Positions 1 through 9,439 of a stretch of DNA of 64,000 nucleotides are shown in pieces. The notes under the pieces were generated by a model. The model did no database searches. It worked only from the letters and a program-made list of their open reading frames with translations, and was not told the DNA's origin. Positions within the stretch are counted from its first letter, which is position 1, and the number at the start of each line of letters is the position of its first letter. Source of the DNA: Ignavibacteriales bacterium (lineage in GTDB: Bacteria > Bacteroidota > Ignavibacteria > Ignavibacteriales > Ignavibacteriaceae); NCBI GenBank assembly GCA_003538625.1, contig DPRR01000045.1, positions 320,245 through 384,244 on the forward strand, written 5' to 3'. Both the position numbers and the translations under genes were made by a program.

Positions 1-54
1 CTGCCATAGGCATCCCTTTGGGAGACTGAGAAATCTGAAAAATTATAATCTAAA

Positions 55-89
55 AGATTTCTCTCCCGATAAATCGGGATCGAAATGAC
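55..89. repeat. REP-like imperfect palindrome in the leading intergenic region
   Basis: A 7-bp perfect stem (TCCCGAT at 64-70, ATCGGGA at 73-79, 2-nt loop) sits inside a longer imperfect palindrome. Read on the minus strand the unit opens with GTCATTTCG, so it has the same GTCA head as other palindromes in this window. The 1-326 stretch holds no gene that I can support; besides this unit and the palindrome at 209-226 I see only the region upstream of the first GH3 gene. Confidence 0.6.
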
Positions 90-208
90 AAGAATAAAAC
101 TTAGTCAACAGGCTCTGCAGGTCGTGGCTATTAAAACGGAAAAGACTGTGTAAGGGGACTTAATAAGTCACCTCACAGAAAAAACTCTTTATTACTATGG
201 TTTCGTAA

Positions 209-226
209 CACAGACTTCAGTCTGTG
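209..226. repeat. Perfect palindrome, CACAGACT family, copy 1
   Basis: The sequence CACAGACTTCAGTCTGTG is a perfect 8-bp stem with a 2-nt centre, preceded by TTCGTAA. The same 18-mer recurs at 40249-40266 and 40329-40346, each time after TCGTAG. It is therefore a dispersed family and not a local terminator. Confidence 0.75.
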
Positions 227-326
227 ACGTGATTTTACAAATATTTAAGGATTTTAAACGAACAATGCGTAACGTGACTTAGTAAGATTGATTAGAAATT
301 GAGGAGCTTTTCTCTTAAGGAACTAA

Positions 327-2138
327 ATGATTAAAATATTAAATCAACTTTATTTTTTTATACTAATTATTTCTTTAATCATATTGTGGAGTTGTAAAGA
401 AGAACCCAGCTCACCTAATGATCAGCTTCCTTCCGTATCAGAACGAGTTAATTCTCTGCTCTCTCAAATGTCGCTTGATGAAAAAATCGGACAGATGACA
501 CAGGCAGAACGTGGAGCTTTACAAAATATTACCGATATAAAAACATATTTTCTTGGTTCACTCCTAAGCGGCGGTGGCTCTGCACCTTCAACAAATTCTC
601 CGCAAGCATGGGCAGATATGTATGATTACTTTCAATACTATGCTCTTCAAACAAAATTAAAAATCCCGCTTATTTATGGAATCGATGCAGTCCATGGACA
701 TAACAATGTTTTTGGTGCTACAATTTTTCCTCATAACATCGGACTTGGCTGTACAAGAAATCCCCAACTTATTGAACAGGCTGCAAGAGTTACTGCTGAA
801 GAAGTATCCGGAACAGGAATAGATTGGACATTTGCACCTTGCATTGCCACTGTACGAGATGAACGCTGGGGTAGAACTTACGAAGGATTTGGGGAAACTG
901 CAGAACTTTCTGTAATGATGGCTGATGCGATGGTTCGTGGTTTTCAAGGTTCAAATCTTTCTGATTACGGAAACATACTTGCCTGTGCAAAACATTTTCT
1001 TGGTGATGGCGGAACACAAGGCGGTGATGATCAGGGAAATGTTATTGCAGATGAACAAACTATCAGACGATTACATTTGCAAGGATTTATTTCTGCTATT
1101 AACGCAGGTGTAAAATCTATAATGATTTCTTACAGCAGTATTAACGGACAAAAAATGCACGGCAGTAAATACTGGATTACCGATGTATTAAAAGATGAAT
1201 TGGGTTTTAAAGGATTTGTTGTTTCTGATTGGCAAGGAATTGATCAATTACCCGGAGATTATAAAAGTGATATTGAAACCTCAATAAATGCGGGTATAGA
1301 TATGGTTATGGTTCCGAATAATTATATAGAGTTCATTCAATATCTAAAAGAACTGGTTAATGAAAACAGGGTTTCAATTGAACGCATTGATGATGCAGTA
1401 AGAAGAATACTGACTGTAAAATTTGAACTCGGACTTTTTGAAAAACCATTCACTGATAGAAGTCTAACACCAAATGTTGGATCAACTGCGCACAGGTCTG
1501 TCGCACGACAATGTGTAAGGGAATCATTAGTGTTGTTAAAAAATGAAAATAATTTTTTACCGCTCTCCAAAAACATAAATCATATTCTTGTTGCAGGAAA
1601 AAACGGACTTGATATTGGCAACCAATGCGGCGGATGGACAATTTCCTGGCAAGGAAACAGCGGAGATATAACTACCGGAACCACAGTCTATCAGGGAATA
1701 AAAAACGCGGTTCCAAGTTCAACGACTGTTAGCTACTCATTTAATGGAAGCAGTACTCAAGGTGCTGATGTTGCCGTTGTAGTTGTTGGAGAAACACCTT
1801 ATGCGGAAGGAAATGGTGATAGAAACGATCTTTCATTATCATCTGAAGATATCACTACGATTAATAATATTAAAAATGCCGGAATACCTTATGTGATTAT
1901 TTTAATATCAGGTCGACCGATGATCATTACAAATGAGCTTGCCGATTGTAATGCTTTTGTTGCAGCCTGGCTTCCCGGAACAGAAGGACAAGGAATTGCT
2001 GATGTACTTTTTGGCGATTATAATTTTACTGGTAAACTTTCGCACAGCTGGCCAAGAAGTATGAATCAAATTCCTATAAACATCGGTGATGCGAATTATG
2101 ATCCTTTATTTCCTTATGGTTTTGGACTTAGCTATTAA
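327..2138 (+). CDS. Glycoside hydrolase family 3 beta-glucosidase/exo-glucanase, lipoprotein
   Basis: Predicted outer-surface or periplasmic exo-acting beta-glucosidase that removes glucose from beta-glucan oligosaccharides. The start has a hydrophobic stretch ending in a lipobox (LIILWSC, Cys23), so it is probably lipid-anchored. GH3 signatures in order: KHFLGDGGT near residue 222, the nucleophile in VVSDWQG (Asp301), and a second domain with PYAEGNGD, where Glu494 sits at the place of the acid/base of barley exo-glucanase. The 603-aa protein ends just after FPYGFGLSY, so it lacks the C-terminal fibronectin-like domain present in the next gene. A Shine-Dalgarno AAGGAA lies 4 nt before the ATG. 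It is the first of five same-strand carbohydrate genes. Class is clear; substrate (cellodextrin or laminarin) is inference. Confidence 0.9.
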   Translation: MIKILNQLYFFILIISLIILWSCKEEPSSPNDQLPSVSERVNSLLSQMSLDEKIGQMTQAERGALQNITDIKTYFLGSLLSGGGSAPSTNSPQAWADMYDYFQYYALQTKLKIPLIYGIDAVHGHNNVFGATIFPHNIGLGCTRNPQLIEQAARVTAEEVSGTGIDWTFAPCIATVRDERWGRTYEGFGETAELSVMMADAMVRGFQGSNLSDYGNILACAKHFLGDGGTQGGDDQGNVIADEQTIRRLHLQGFISAINAGVKSIMISYSSINGQKMHGSKYWITDVLKDELGFKGFVVSDWQGIDQLPGDYKSDIETSINAGIDMVMVPNNYIEFIQYLKELVNENRVSIERIDDAVRRILTVKFELGLFEKPFTDRSLTPNVGSTAHRSVARQCVRESLVLLKNENNFLPLSKNINHILVAGKNGLDIGNQCGGWTISWQGNSGDITTGTTVYQGIKNAVPSSTTVSYSFNGSSTQGADVAVVVVGETPYAEGNGDRNDLSLSSEDITTINNIKNAGIPYVIILISGRPMIITNELADCNAFVAAWLPGTEGQGIADVLFGDYNFTGKLSHSWPRSMNQIPINIGDANYDPLFPYGFGLSY

Positions 2139-2189
2139 AAGCAAAATCAATACTATTTATATTTTAATTTTTTAAATACTGAGAAATAA

Positions 2190-4427
2190 ATGAAAAAATA
2201 CTTGTTAATTACTCTTAGCTTTTTACTGTTTTCCTTTACAGGTTTTCAATCTTCTCCTCAGCAAAAATCATCCGATAAAATTATTAATGCACGTGTCGAT
2301 TCAGTTCTTGCACTAATGACACTTGATGAAAAGATCGGACAGTTGAATCAATTATCGTATGGCATAGGTTGGGGACCAACAGTTAAAGTTTCTGTGCCCG
2401 ACGAATATAAGCAAATGATAAAAGATGGAAAGATTGGTTCATTCCTTAATGCTATCGGCGCGGAGTTTACTTATGAGTTGCAAAAAATTGCAGTTCAGGA
2501 ATCAAGATTAAAAATTCCTTTATTATTTGGTTTGGATGTTATTCACGGTTTTAAAACCACATTTCCTGTTCCATTGGGTGAAGCCGCTACATGGCAGCCG
2601 GAAATTGTTGAACTCTCCGCTCATTATCAGGCATTAGAATCATCATCAGCCGGAATTCACTGGACATTTTCTCCAATGGTTGATATTGCCAGGGATCCTC
2701 GCTGGGGAAGAATTATGGAAGGTTCCGGTGAAGATACATATCTCGGTTCTTTGATGTCTGCCGCTCGTGTACGTGGTTATCAAGGTAATTTATCTAACGA
2801 AAATATTATCGCCTGCGTAAAACATTATGCGGGTTATGGCGGTGCGGAAGGCGGAAGAGATTACAATACGGTTGATTTTTCTGATAGAACTTTACGCGAT
2901 ATTTATCTTCCACCTTTTAAAGCGGCTGTTGATGCCGGTGTTGAAACCGTAATGGCTTCTTTTAATGAGATAGGTGGGATTCCATCTTCAGGAAGTAAGT
3001 ATTTGCTTACAGATATTTTAAGAGATGAATGGAAATTTAAGGGATTTGTAGTAAGCGATTGGAATTCAATTGGAGAAATGATTAATCACGGTTTTGCTTT
3101 AGATCTAAAAAATGCGGGTGAAATTTCCATTAATGTCGGACTGGATATGGACATGGAATCACGTTCTTATATCACTTACCTTAATGAACTTGTTGATGAA
3201 GGAAAAGTAAAAGAATCCGTTATTGATGAATCTGTAAAACGAATTCTTAGAATAAAATTTATGCTTGGATTATTTGATGATCCATTCCGTTACTGCAGTA
3301 AAGAGCGTGAGCAAAAAAACATTATGACGAACGAAATTAAAAACGTTTCACTTGATGTTGCAAAGCGTTCATTCGTATTATTAAAAAATGAGGATAAGAT
3401 TCTTCCTCTTTCAAAAGAGTATAAAAAGATTGCCGTTATTGGTCCGCTCGCCGATTCGAAAATTAATCCTCTTGGAGAATGGAACGCGTTAGGCATTGAG
3501 GAAGATGTGATATCTGTTTTAGAAGGATTAAAAAGATATGTTGGTGATAAATCCGAAATACTTTATGCGGAGGGATGCAAAATTACTGACCCATCAAAGG
3601 ATGGTTTTAAAGATGCAATTGAAAAAGTAAATAATTCCGACGTAATAATTCTGTGTGTTGGAGAAAGCAGAAGTATGACAGGTGAGGCTTACAGCAGGTC
3701 TTCACTTGATTTGCCGGGAGTTCAGGAAGATCTGGCAAAGGAATTATTAAAAAGCGGCAAATCAATTATTGCTGTATTAATGAATGGAAGACCATTATCA
3801 ATAAACTGGCTTAACGATAATGCTGATGCTATTTTGGAAACCTGGTTTGCAGGTACAATGACCGGTGATGCGGTTGCTCAGGTTTTATTCGGTGATTATA
3901 ATCCTTCTGGTAAGCTGCCTGTAACATTTCCACGAACAGTCGGGCAGGTACCAATCTATTATAATCATAAAAATACCGGAAGACCCGGGGATGAAAAAAA
4001 TCGCTATACATCAAAGTATCTTGATCTTCCTTTAACTCCACTTTATCCATTTGGGTATGGATTAAGTTATACTAAGTTTAATTATTCGGGTTTAAGTTTG
4101 AGTAAAGATAAGATTTCTTCAAATGATCAATTAAAGATAAATGTAAATGTTAAAAACATCGGAAGCTATGATGGCGAAGAAGTGGTACAACTCTATATTC
4201 AGGATTTGGTTGGCAGTGTAACGCGCCCTGTTAAAGAATTAAAAAGATTTCAAAAAATATTTTTAAAAAAGGGTGAAGAAAAAACTGTTGAGTTTACAAT
4301 ATCAGAAGAGGATTTAAGATTTACTGCCGCCGATATGAATTTTAAATCAGAACCGGGATTGTTTAAAGTTTATGTGGGTACAAATTCGGTTGATGTTTTG
4401 GAAAACAAATTTGAGTTAGTAGAATAA
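2190..4427 (+). CDS. bglX: Glycoside hydrolase family 3 beta-glucosidase, BglX type
   Basis: Periplasmic or secreted beta-glucosidase (745 aa, close to the usual BglX length). An N-terminal hydrophobic segment (about residues 4-20) looks like a signal peptide. GH3 features: RDPRWGR at 168, KHYAGYGG at 211, nucleophile Asp290 in FVVSDWN, and MTGEAYSR, where Glu499 is the probable acid/base. A C-terminal fibronectin-III-like domain spans about 640-745 after FGYGLSY. It starts 51 bp after the upstream GH3 gene. The two GH3 proteins differ in anchoring and domain content, so they are more likely complementary enzymes than a fresh duplication. Symbol given by family resemblance only. Confidence 0.9.
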   Translation: MKKYLLITLSFLLFSFTGFQSSPQQKSSDKIINARVDSVLALMTLDEKIGQLNQLSYGIGWGPTVKVSVPDEYKQMIKDGKIGSFLNAIGAEFTYELQKIAVQESRLKIPLLFGLDVIHGFKTTFPVPLGEAATWQPEIVELSAHYQALESSSAGIHWTFSPMVDIARDPRWGRIMEGSGEDTYLGSLMSAARVRGYQGNLSNENIIACVKHYAGYGGAEGGRDYNTVDFSDRTLRDIYLPPFKAAVDAGVETVMASFNEIGGIPSSGSKYLLTDILRDEWKFKGFVVSDWNSIGEMINHGFALDLKNAGEISINVGLDMDMESRSYITYLNELVDEGKVKESVIDESVKRILRIKFMLGLFDDPFRYCSKEREQKNIMTNEIKNVSLDVAKRSFVLLKNEDKILPLSKEYKKIAVIGPLADSKINPLGEWNALGIEEDVISVLEGLKRYVGDKSEILYAEGCKITDPSKDGFKDAIEKVNNSDVIILCVGESRSMTGEAYSRSSLDLPGVQEDLAKELLKSGKSIIAVLMNGRPLSINWLNDNADAILETWFAGTMTGDAVAQVLFGDYNPSGKLPVTFPRTVGQVPIYYNHKNTGRPGDEKNRYTSKYLDLPLTPLYPFGYGLSYTKFNYSGLSLSKDKISSNDQLKINVNVKNIGSYDGEEVVQLYIQDLVGSVTRPVKELKRFQKIFLKKGEEKTVEFTISEEDLRFTAADMNFKSEPGLFKVYVGTNSVDVLENKFELVE

Positions 4428-4436
4428 AAATAACAC

Positions 4437-4512
4437 GTCATTACGAACGAGTCTTCGAGTGAAGTAATCTTTAGTTCGTTAGATTGCATCGTCGCTCCCT
4501 CCTCGCAATGAC
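4437..4512. repeat. Inverted pair of REP-like units between GH3 and GH16 genes
   Basis: Two palindromic units face each other: 4437-4470 opens GTCATTACGAACGAG and closes with AATCT; 4481-4512 opens AGATTGCATCG and closes GCAATGAC. The outer ends are inverted copies (GTCATT.../...AATGAC). The structure could fold as one long hairpin in the operon mRNA and attenuate or stabilise it. Confidence 0.7.
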
Positions 4513-4530
4513 TAATTAAAAGGAACAGAT

Positions 4531-5370
4531 ATGAAAAGAAAAATAGTATCAATGATTATCCTGATGCAATTTGCAATCATTTCGATTTCATTTGCCAGCT
4601 GCAGCAACGATGATAGCACAACCGCACCGAAAGATTCTATTCCTGAAATTCCTGGTTATACTTTGGTCTGGAATGATGAGTTTGATGGACAATATATAAA
4701 TCCCGATAAATGGTCCTGGGAAATAAACGGTGATGGCGGTGGAAACAATGAACTTCAATACTATACCGCTCAGCCAACAAACTCTTTTATAGAAAATGGC
4801 AAACTTGTGATAAAAGCTATTAAAGAAAATTATAATGGAAAGGAATACACATCTGCAAGATTGAGAACTCTTAATAAAGGAGACTGGCTTTATGGCAGAA
4901 TTGAAGTCTCCGCTAAGATTCCTACTGGAAGAGGAACCTGGCCTGCAATCTGGATGCTTTCATCGGATTGGAGTTATGGCGGCTGGCCGGAAAGTGGTGA
5001 AATTGATATTATGGAACATGTGGGATATGACCCAAATGTTATTCACGGTTCGATACATACCAAGGCTTATAATCATACAATCGGAACTCAGAAATCAGCA
5101 TCATTAAATATCCCTAATGCTACATCTACTTATCATACTTATGCTATCGAATGGTTCGCAGATCATATAGATTTCTATATTGATCAATACAAGTATTTTA
5201 CTTTTAATAATGAAAATTCCGGCTGGGAAGAATGGCCGTTTGATAAAAGATTTCACTTAATTTTAAATCTTGCAGTTGGTGGTAATTGGGGCGGTGTTCA
5301 GGGAGTAGATGTAAATGCTTTTCCTGCACAAATGGAAGTTGATTACGTAAGAGTGTACAAGAAAGATTAA
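4531..5370 (+). CDS. Glycoside hydrolase family 16 endo-beta-glucanase (laminarinase-like), lipoprotein
   Basis: Endo-acting enzyme on beta-1,3- or mixed-linked glucans. The catalytic motif is clear: GEIDIMEHVG with nucleophile Glu157, Asp159 and acid/base Glu162. The extra Met between the two acids is the laminarinase-type arrangement. A lipobox (SFASC, Cys24) follows a hydrophobic segment, so it is likely lipid-anchored. Length 279 aa fits a single GH16 domain with no carbohydrate-binding module. AAGGA lies 6 nt before the ATG. Together with the GH3 and GH5 neighbours it suggests laminarin or cereal-type glucan use, with GH16 making oligomers for the GH3 enzymes. Confidence 0.92.
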   Translation: MKRKIVSMIILMQFAIISISFASCSNDDSTTAPKDSIPEIPGYTLVWNDEFDGQYINPDKWSWEINGDGGGNNELQYYTAQPTNSFIENGKLVIKAIKENYNGKEYTSARLRTLNKGDWLYGRIEVSAKIPTGRGTWPAIWMLSSDWSYGGWPESGEIDIMEHVGYDPNVIHGSIHTKAYNHTIGTQKSASLNIPNATSTYHTYAIEWFADHIDFYIDQYKYFTFNNENSGWEEWPFDKRFHLILNLAVGGNWGGVQGVDVNAFPAQMEVDYVRVYKKD

Positions 5371-5385
5371 TTAAAGGTGTAACAA

Positions 5386-6102
5386 ATGAAATTTTTGTTT
5401 ATAATATTTCTATCAACCATTAATATGATTAATTTATATTCACAACAGGAGAAACAAACTCCGCACAATTTTCAAAAAGAAATAACACTAACATTTTCTG
5501 CAAACTATCTGCTTTACCTTCCAACGGATTACAAAGACGCTGATAGAGATTTTCCACTTGTTTTATTTTTGCACGGTTCCGGTGAACGAGGGACAGACAT
5601 AGAGAAAGTAAAAATACATGGACTACCTAAATTAATAAATCAAGGAAAAGATTTTCCATTTATTGTTGTTTCCCCACAATGCCCTGATGATATTTTTTGG
5701 AATGTAGATATTTTGAATGCATTACTCGATGAGATTGTTGCAAAATATCGTGTGGATACAAACAGAATTTATGTAACAGGATTAAGTATGGGCGGACATG
5801 GAACGTGGGAACTTGCATTGCGTCAACCCAACCGTTTTGCGGCAATTGCTCCGGTTTGCGGATGGGCTGATACCTCAAAAGCATGTTCAATTGCACACAT
5901 ACCAACGTGGGTATTTCATGGTGCTAAAGATGCTGTTGTTCCTGTAAAAGCCGCCGAAGATATGGTTGATGCATTGAAGAATTGTGGTTCAAATGTAAAG
6001 TTGACAATTTATCCCGAAGCTAATCATGATTCGTGGACAGAGACGTACAATAATGAGGAACTTTACAAATGGTTGCTTGAACAATCACTGGATAAAAAAT
6101 AA
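5386..6102 (+). CDS. Secreted alpha/beta hydrolase (esterase/PHB-depolymerase-like)
   Basis: Small secreted serine hydrolase of 238 aa. Residues 1-20 look like a signal peptide. The nucleophile elbow is GLSMGG (Ser134); HGAKDAVV supplies Asp182 and EANHDSW supplies His214, giving a full triad. HGSGERG (63-69) is a likely oxyanion-hole region. It lies 15 bp after the GH16 gene with SD AAAGGTG, so it is co-transcribed. Hydrolases of this form are often found beside glycoside hydrolases, where they may remove acyl groups from polysaccharides. That role is inference; a phospholipase/carboxylesterase activity is equally possible. Confidence 0.85.
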   Translation: MKFLFIIFLSTINMINLYSQQEKQTPHNFQKEITLTFSANYLLYLPTDYKDADRDFPLVLFLHGSGERGTDIEKVKIHGLPKLINQGKDFPFIVVSPQCPDDIFWNVDILNALLDEIVAKYRVDTNRIYVTGLSMGGHGTWELALRQPNRFAAIAPVCGWADTSKACSIAHIPTWVFHGAKDAVVPVKAAEDMVDALKNCGSNVKLTIYPEANHDSWTETYNNEELYKWLLEQSLDKK

Positions 6103-6117
6103 AATGAAATATAGAAA

Positions 6118-6315
6118 ATGTATATAAAGTTACTTGATAAGATAAAATTAGTTTTTAAGAATGATGATAAGACTGAAACAGAGAAAATTATAATCTCACA
6201 AAAATCCTGTCCGCATTGTGCCAGCCGGGGATTGTTTATTTTTAATGATACCCCCAAAATTTCAACAGCAATTAATGAAGCAGAATTAAAAATTAAAAAT
6301 CAAAATGAAAATTAA
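6118..6315 (+). CDS. Possible small protein with a CxxC motif (uncertain)
   Basis: A 65-codon frame fills the gap between the hydrolase and the GH5 gene and overlaps the GH5 start by 11 nt. It contains a single CPHC motif near residue 31 and a charged, lysine-rich N-terminus. I see no Shine-Dalgarno sequence and recognise no family. It may be a chance frame in a 200-bp spacer; it is listed because nothing else explains the spacer. Confidence 0.25.
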   Translation: MYIKLLDKIKLVFKNDDKTETEKIIISQKSCPHCASRGLFIFNDTPKISTAINEAELKIKNQNEN

Positions 6316-7570
6316 TAAAATTGATCTGTTATTAATTAAGTCACACTTCGACAAGCTCAGTGTGACATTGGTTGTTTTACTTTCCGTTATACTATCTTCA
6401 AACACTTTTCCGCAAGAAAATAATTTTGTAACTGTAAACGGGAAAGAAATTATAACTCCCGATGGAAAACCAATTTTATTAAAAGGAATCAATCTTGGCA
6501 ACTGGCTTAACCCTGAGGGTTATATGTTTCGATTTGAAAATGTCAGTTCATTCAGATTGATCGATAATACAATAAAAGAATTAGTTGGTACAGATGAAGC
6601 AAACAAATTCTGGAAATCTTTCAGAGATAATTACATAACCAAAGACGATATTCATTTTATTAAAGTATCAGGATTAAATCATATTCGTCTTCCTTTCAAC
6701 TTCAAACTTTTTCTTGTTGAAGATCATCCTGATATCTGGCTTGATGAAGGATTTAAAAGATTAGATGATGTGATTAAATGGTGTAAAGAAGAAAATCTTT
6801 ATGTAGTGCTTGATCTTCATGCAGCACCGGGCGGACAAACGGGAGATAACATCGACGATAGTTGGAGCTATCCATTTTTATTCGAAGATCAACAAGCGCA
6901 GCAAACTACAATTGCGTTGTGGAAAAAACTTGCTGAACGATATAAGGGTGAGACAATTATAATCGGATATGATCTTTTGAATGAACCTATTCCCCACTAT
7001 CTTGAAAACAAAGAGGAATTAAATCAACTGCTTGAACCTCTTTATAAGAAGATTACAAGTGCCATCCGTGAAGTGGATTCAAATCATATAATTTTTATCG
7101 GTGGTGCGCAATGGAATACTAATTTTAAAATGTTTGGCAAGCCATTCGACAATAAATTAGTTTACACATTTCATAAATATTGGATGCCGCCGGTACAGGA
7201 ACAAATTCAAGATTATGTTGATTTCTCTCATAAGTATAACGTTCCAATGTGGCTTGGTGAAAGTGGTGAGAATGAATTTGCATGGATTGATTCATTCAGG
7301 GTTTTGTTGGAAAGTAACAATATTGGTTGGTGCTTTTGGCCTTACAAAAAAATGGATTCGGATCGTGGAATAGTTCAATTTGAAAAAACAAAAGAGTGGG
7401 AAGAAATCATAAAATATGCAGAAACTCCAAAAAATAATTTTGAAGAAATAAGAAATGCAAAACCGGAAAAAACAGTTATCAAAAAGGCGCTCTCAGATTT
7501 GATAGAAAATATAAAGTTTAAAAGTTGCAGCGTTAATGAAGGTTATTTAAAAGCATTGGGAATCAAATAG
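6305..7570 (+). CDS. Glycoside hydrolase family 5 cellulase/glucanase with a REP-altered leader
   Basis: Retaining beta-glucanase of the GH5 (cellulase A) clan. Visible motifs: INLGNWL at 62, NHIRLPFN at 125, VLDLHAAPGG at 168, acid/base Glu227 in LLNEP, and nucleophile Glu319 in WLGESGE. The form resembles glucan 1,3-beta-glucosidases/endoglucanases of about 400 aa. Residues 20-32 are a hydrophobic core followed by a plausible cleavage site near FPQ. The stretch before that core (about residues 12-21) is encoded by a REP-like palindrome at 6340-6366, giving an unusually long n-region that contains SHFDKLS. I see no strong SD at the ATG. C-terminal residues 380-421 are charged and outside the catalytic domain. 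Confidence 0.88.
   Translation: MKINKIDLLLIKSHFDKLSVTLVVLLSVILSSNTFPQENNFVTVNGKEIITPDGKPILLKGINLGNWLNPEGYMFRFENVSSFRLIDNTIKELVGTDEANKFWKSFRDNYITKDDIHFIKVSGLNHIRLPFNFKLFLVEDHPDIWLDEGFKRLDDVIKWCKEENLYVVLDLHAAPGGQTGDNIDDSWSYPFLFEDQQAQQTTIALWKKLAERYKGETIIIGYDLLNEPIPHYLENKEELNQLLEPLYKKITSAIREVDSNHIIFIGGAQWNTNFKMFGKPFDNKLVYTFHKYWMPPVQEQIQDYVDFSHKYNVPMWLGESGENEFAWIDSFRVLLESNNIGWCFWPYKKMDSDRGIVQFEKTKEWEEIIKYAETPKNNFEEIRNAKPEKTVIKKALSDLIENIKFKSCSVNEGYLKALGIK
6340..6366. repeat. REP-like palindrome lying inside the GH5 coding sequence
   Basis: GTCACACT (6340-6347) and AGTGTGAC (6359-6366) form a perfect 8-bp stem around an 11-nt centre, TCGACAAGCTC. Nearly the same unit, differing by one base in the centre, is intergenic at 24533-24558. 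Here it is translated in frame as part of the leader peptide. Confidence 0.85.
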
Positions 7571-7601
7571 ATTTTAGACGAGAAAAGATTACATTTTACT
7601 T

Positions 7602-9428
7602 ATGAGAATATTACTAAATTTAATTATTGCATTACTGTCACTAAACAGTATTTTACTATTTCCGCAAAGTGAATCATTAACCGTTGCGGAAATTGGTAAA
7701 GAAAAAATTTCATCACAGGAATTTAAATTACGTTTTGAACTTTCACCTTATATTCCGTCTGATAAAAACATTGATCCGGATTCCATTAAATATGATTTTC
7801 TTTATTCCCTGATTGCCGAAAAATTGTGGGCAAAAGATGCTGAGGCTAATGGAATAGCAAATTCAGAAAGGTTTAAATTTAACTATAAACCGCTTGAAGA
7901 AATGTTTTTAAGAGATGCACTATTCAAAATTGAAGTTGAAGATAAAGTTTTATTATCTGCAGATGATATAAACAATGGCATTATAAAATCACAATCAAAA
8001 CTAAGTGCGCAAATTGTAACTGCCAAAGATTCTCTTAGCATCTACAATTTTTACCAAGGATTAAAATCAAACAGCAACTACGATTCGATTCTTTCAACCT
8101 TTCCAAATTTTACGAGTAATATTTTTGATATAACATTAGGGACACTTAAAGATGAAGAAATTGAGGATTCAATTTACTCACTGCCGGTAAACGGATTTAC
8201 TTCACCAATCAGAAGTGAAGTTGGCTGGGTTATTTTTATAATTAAAAACAAAACCATTACCCCGATTGATCTTGGTAATCAGCAAGCAATTGATAATATG
8301 AAAAAAATAATTCGTAACAGACGCATTGAAAAGAGATATGAAAAATATTTAAGTGAATTACTTGGGGGCATTACAATTAATATTAATCCCGAATCTTTCG
8401 GAGTCCTTTATTCTGAGGTGTGGAAAATCTTAAAAAATAAACCGGAGCTAAGTGATTCCATTAATTATTTTGAGCTTTCAGAATCCGATTTTAACAGAAT
8501 TTTATCTTTCCTCGGTTCGGAAAAATTAAAGCTCCCGCTCTTTTCGTTATCCGGTAAACAAGTAGATATTGAAAATTTTTTAAGTAGCCTAGCTTTTAAT
8601 GGATTTCATGTAACTAAATTAGATTCGATAATTACGCTTCAAAAACTAAATCAGAAAGTTAAACAGTTTGTTGAATCTCAAATGATAACAGAAGAGGCAT
8701 ATAGGCGCGGCTTGCTGTTGACTCCGGAAGTGCGTGATAATTTAAAAATTTGGCAGGAGAATTATTTAGCTCAGTTTTATTTTAATGAAAATCTGGATTC
8801 CATAAAACTAAGTGATGGTGATGTCTACAATTATTATATTGATGAATTTATAAATGCATCCAATATCAGATTATTGAATATCAGATTAATTACTTTAAAG
8901 GATCTGGATGAAGTTTCTCATATTTTCGATCTGTTAAAACAGGGAAACGAATTTTCTGATATTGTTAAAAGCTACGGTAGAACTGATTCGCTGGTAAATG
9001 CTGAAGGTGAGACAGGGTTAAAACCAGTTTTGCTGCTTGGATATGTAGGCAGTGTTGCTGCAGATTTAAATTTAAATGAAGTTTACGGACCTATAAAAAG
9101 AGAAAATGCTTACACGATACTACAGGTAGTTGAAAGACAAAACAGTAATGATTCACTTAAACTTTCATTTGATTCAATTAAAGAACAATTGAGGAATGAT
9201 CTTAGATTTAAGAAACTTAATGAAAGAATGCAAAGCATTACTTCAAATCTTGCATTAAAGTATGATGTAAAAATTTTTAATAACGTTATCGATAAAATAC
9301 AAACTTCCAGGATACCTATGTTTGTACATCGCTTGATGGGTTTTGGCGGAAGGATAGTCGGCGTACCGTTGACTACTCCCTTTTCCGGATGGATTAACTC
9401 AGAAATCAAACTTAAAATGCTGCCGTAA
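7602..9428 (+). CDS. Periplasmic parvulin-type peptidyl-prolyl isomerase/SurA-like chaperone
   Basis: Predicted periplasmic folding factor of 608 aa with an N-terminal signal peptide (about 1-22). The region after it resembles the SurA/PpiD N-terminal chaperone domain. Two divergent parvulin-like segments are visible: about 125-235, ending in the typical FTSPIRSEVGWVIFII, and about 405-520, ending in VYGPIKRENAYTILQVVE. Key parvulin residues are weakly conserved, so it may act more as a holdase than an isomerase. It follows the GH5 gene by 31 bp and may help fold the exported hydrolases encoded upstream. That link rests on position only. Confidence 0.75.
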   Translation: MRILLNLIIALLSLNSILLFPQSESLTVAEIGKEKISSQEFKLRFELSPYIPSDKNIDPDSIKYDFLYSLIAEKLWAKDAEANGIANSERFKFNYKPLEEMFLRDALFKIEVEDKVLLSADDINNGIIKSQSKLSAQIVTAKDSLSIYNFYQGLKSNSNYDSILSTFPNFTSNIFDITLGTLKDEEIEDSIYSLPVNGFTSPIRSEVGWVIFIIKNKTITPIDLGNQQAIDNMKKIIRNRRIEKRYEKYLSELLGGITININPESFGVLYSEVWKILKNKPELSDSINYFELSESDFNRILSFLGSEKLKLPLFSLSGKQVDIENFLSSLAFNGFHVTKLDSIITLQKLNQKVKQFVESQMITEEAYRRGLLLTPEVRDNLKIWQENYLAQFYFNENLDSIKLSDGDVYNYYIDEFINASNIRLLNIRLITLKDLDEVSHIFDLLKQGNEFSDIVKSYGRTDSLVNAEGETGLKPVLLLGYVGSVAADLNLNEVYGPIKRENAYTILQVVERQNSNDSLKLSFDSIKEQLRNDLRFKKLNERMQSITSNLALKYDVKIFNNVIDKIQTSRIPMFVHRLMGFGGRIVGVPLTTPFSGWINSEIKLKMLP

Positions 9429-9439
9429 TTGGTTTGTTA

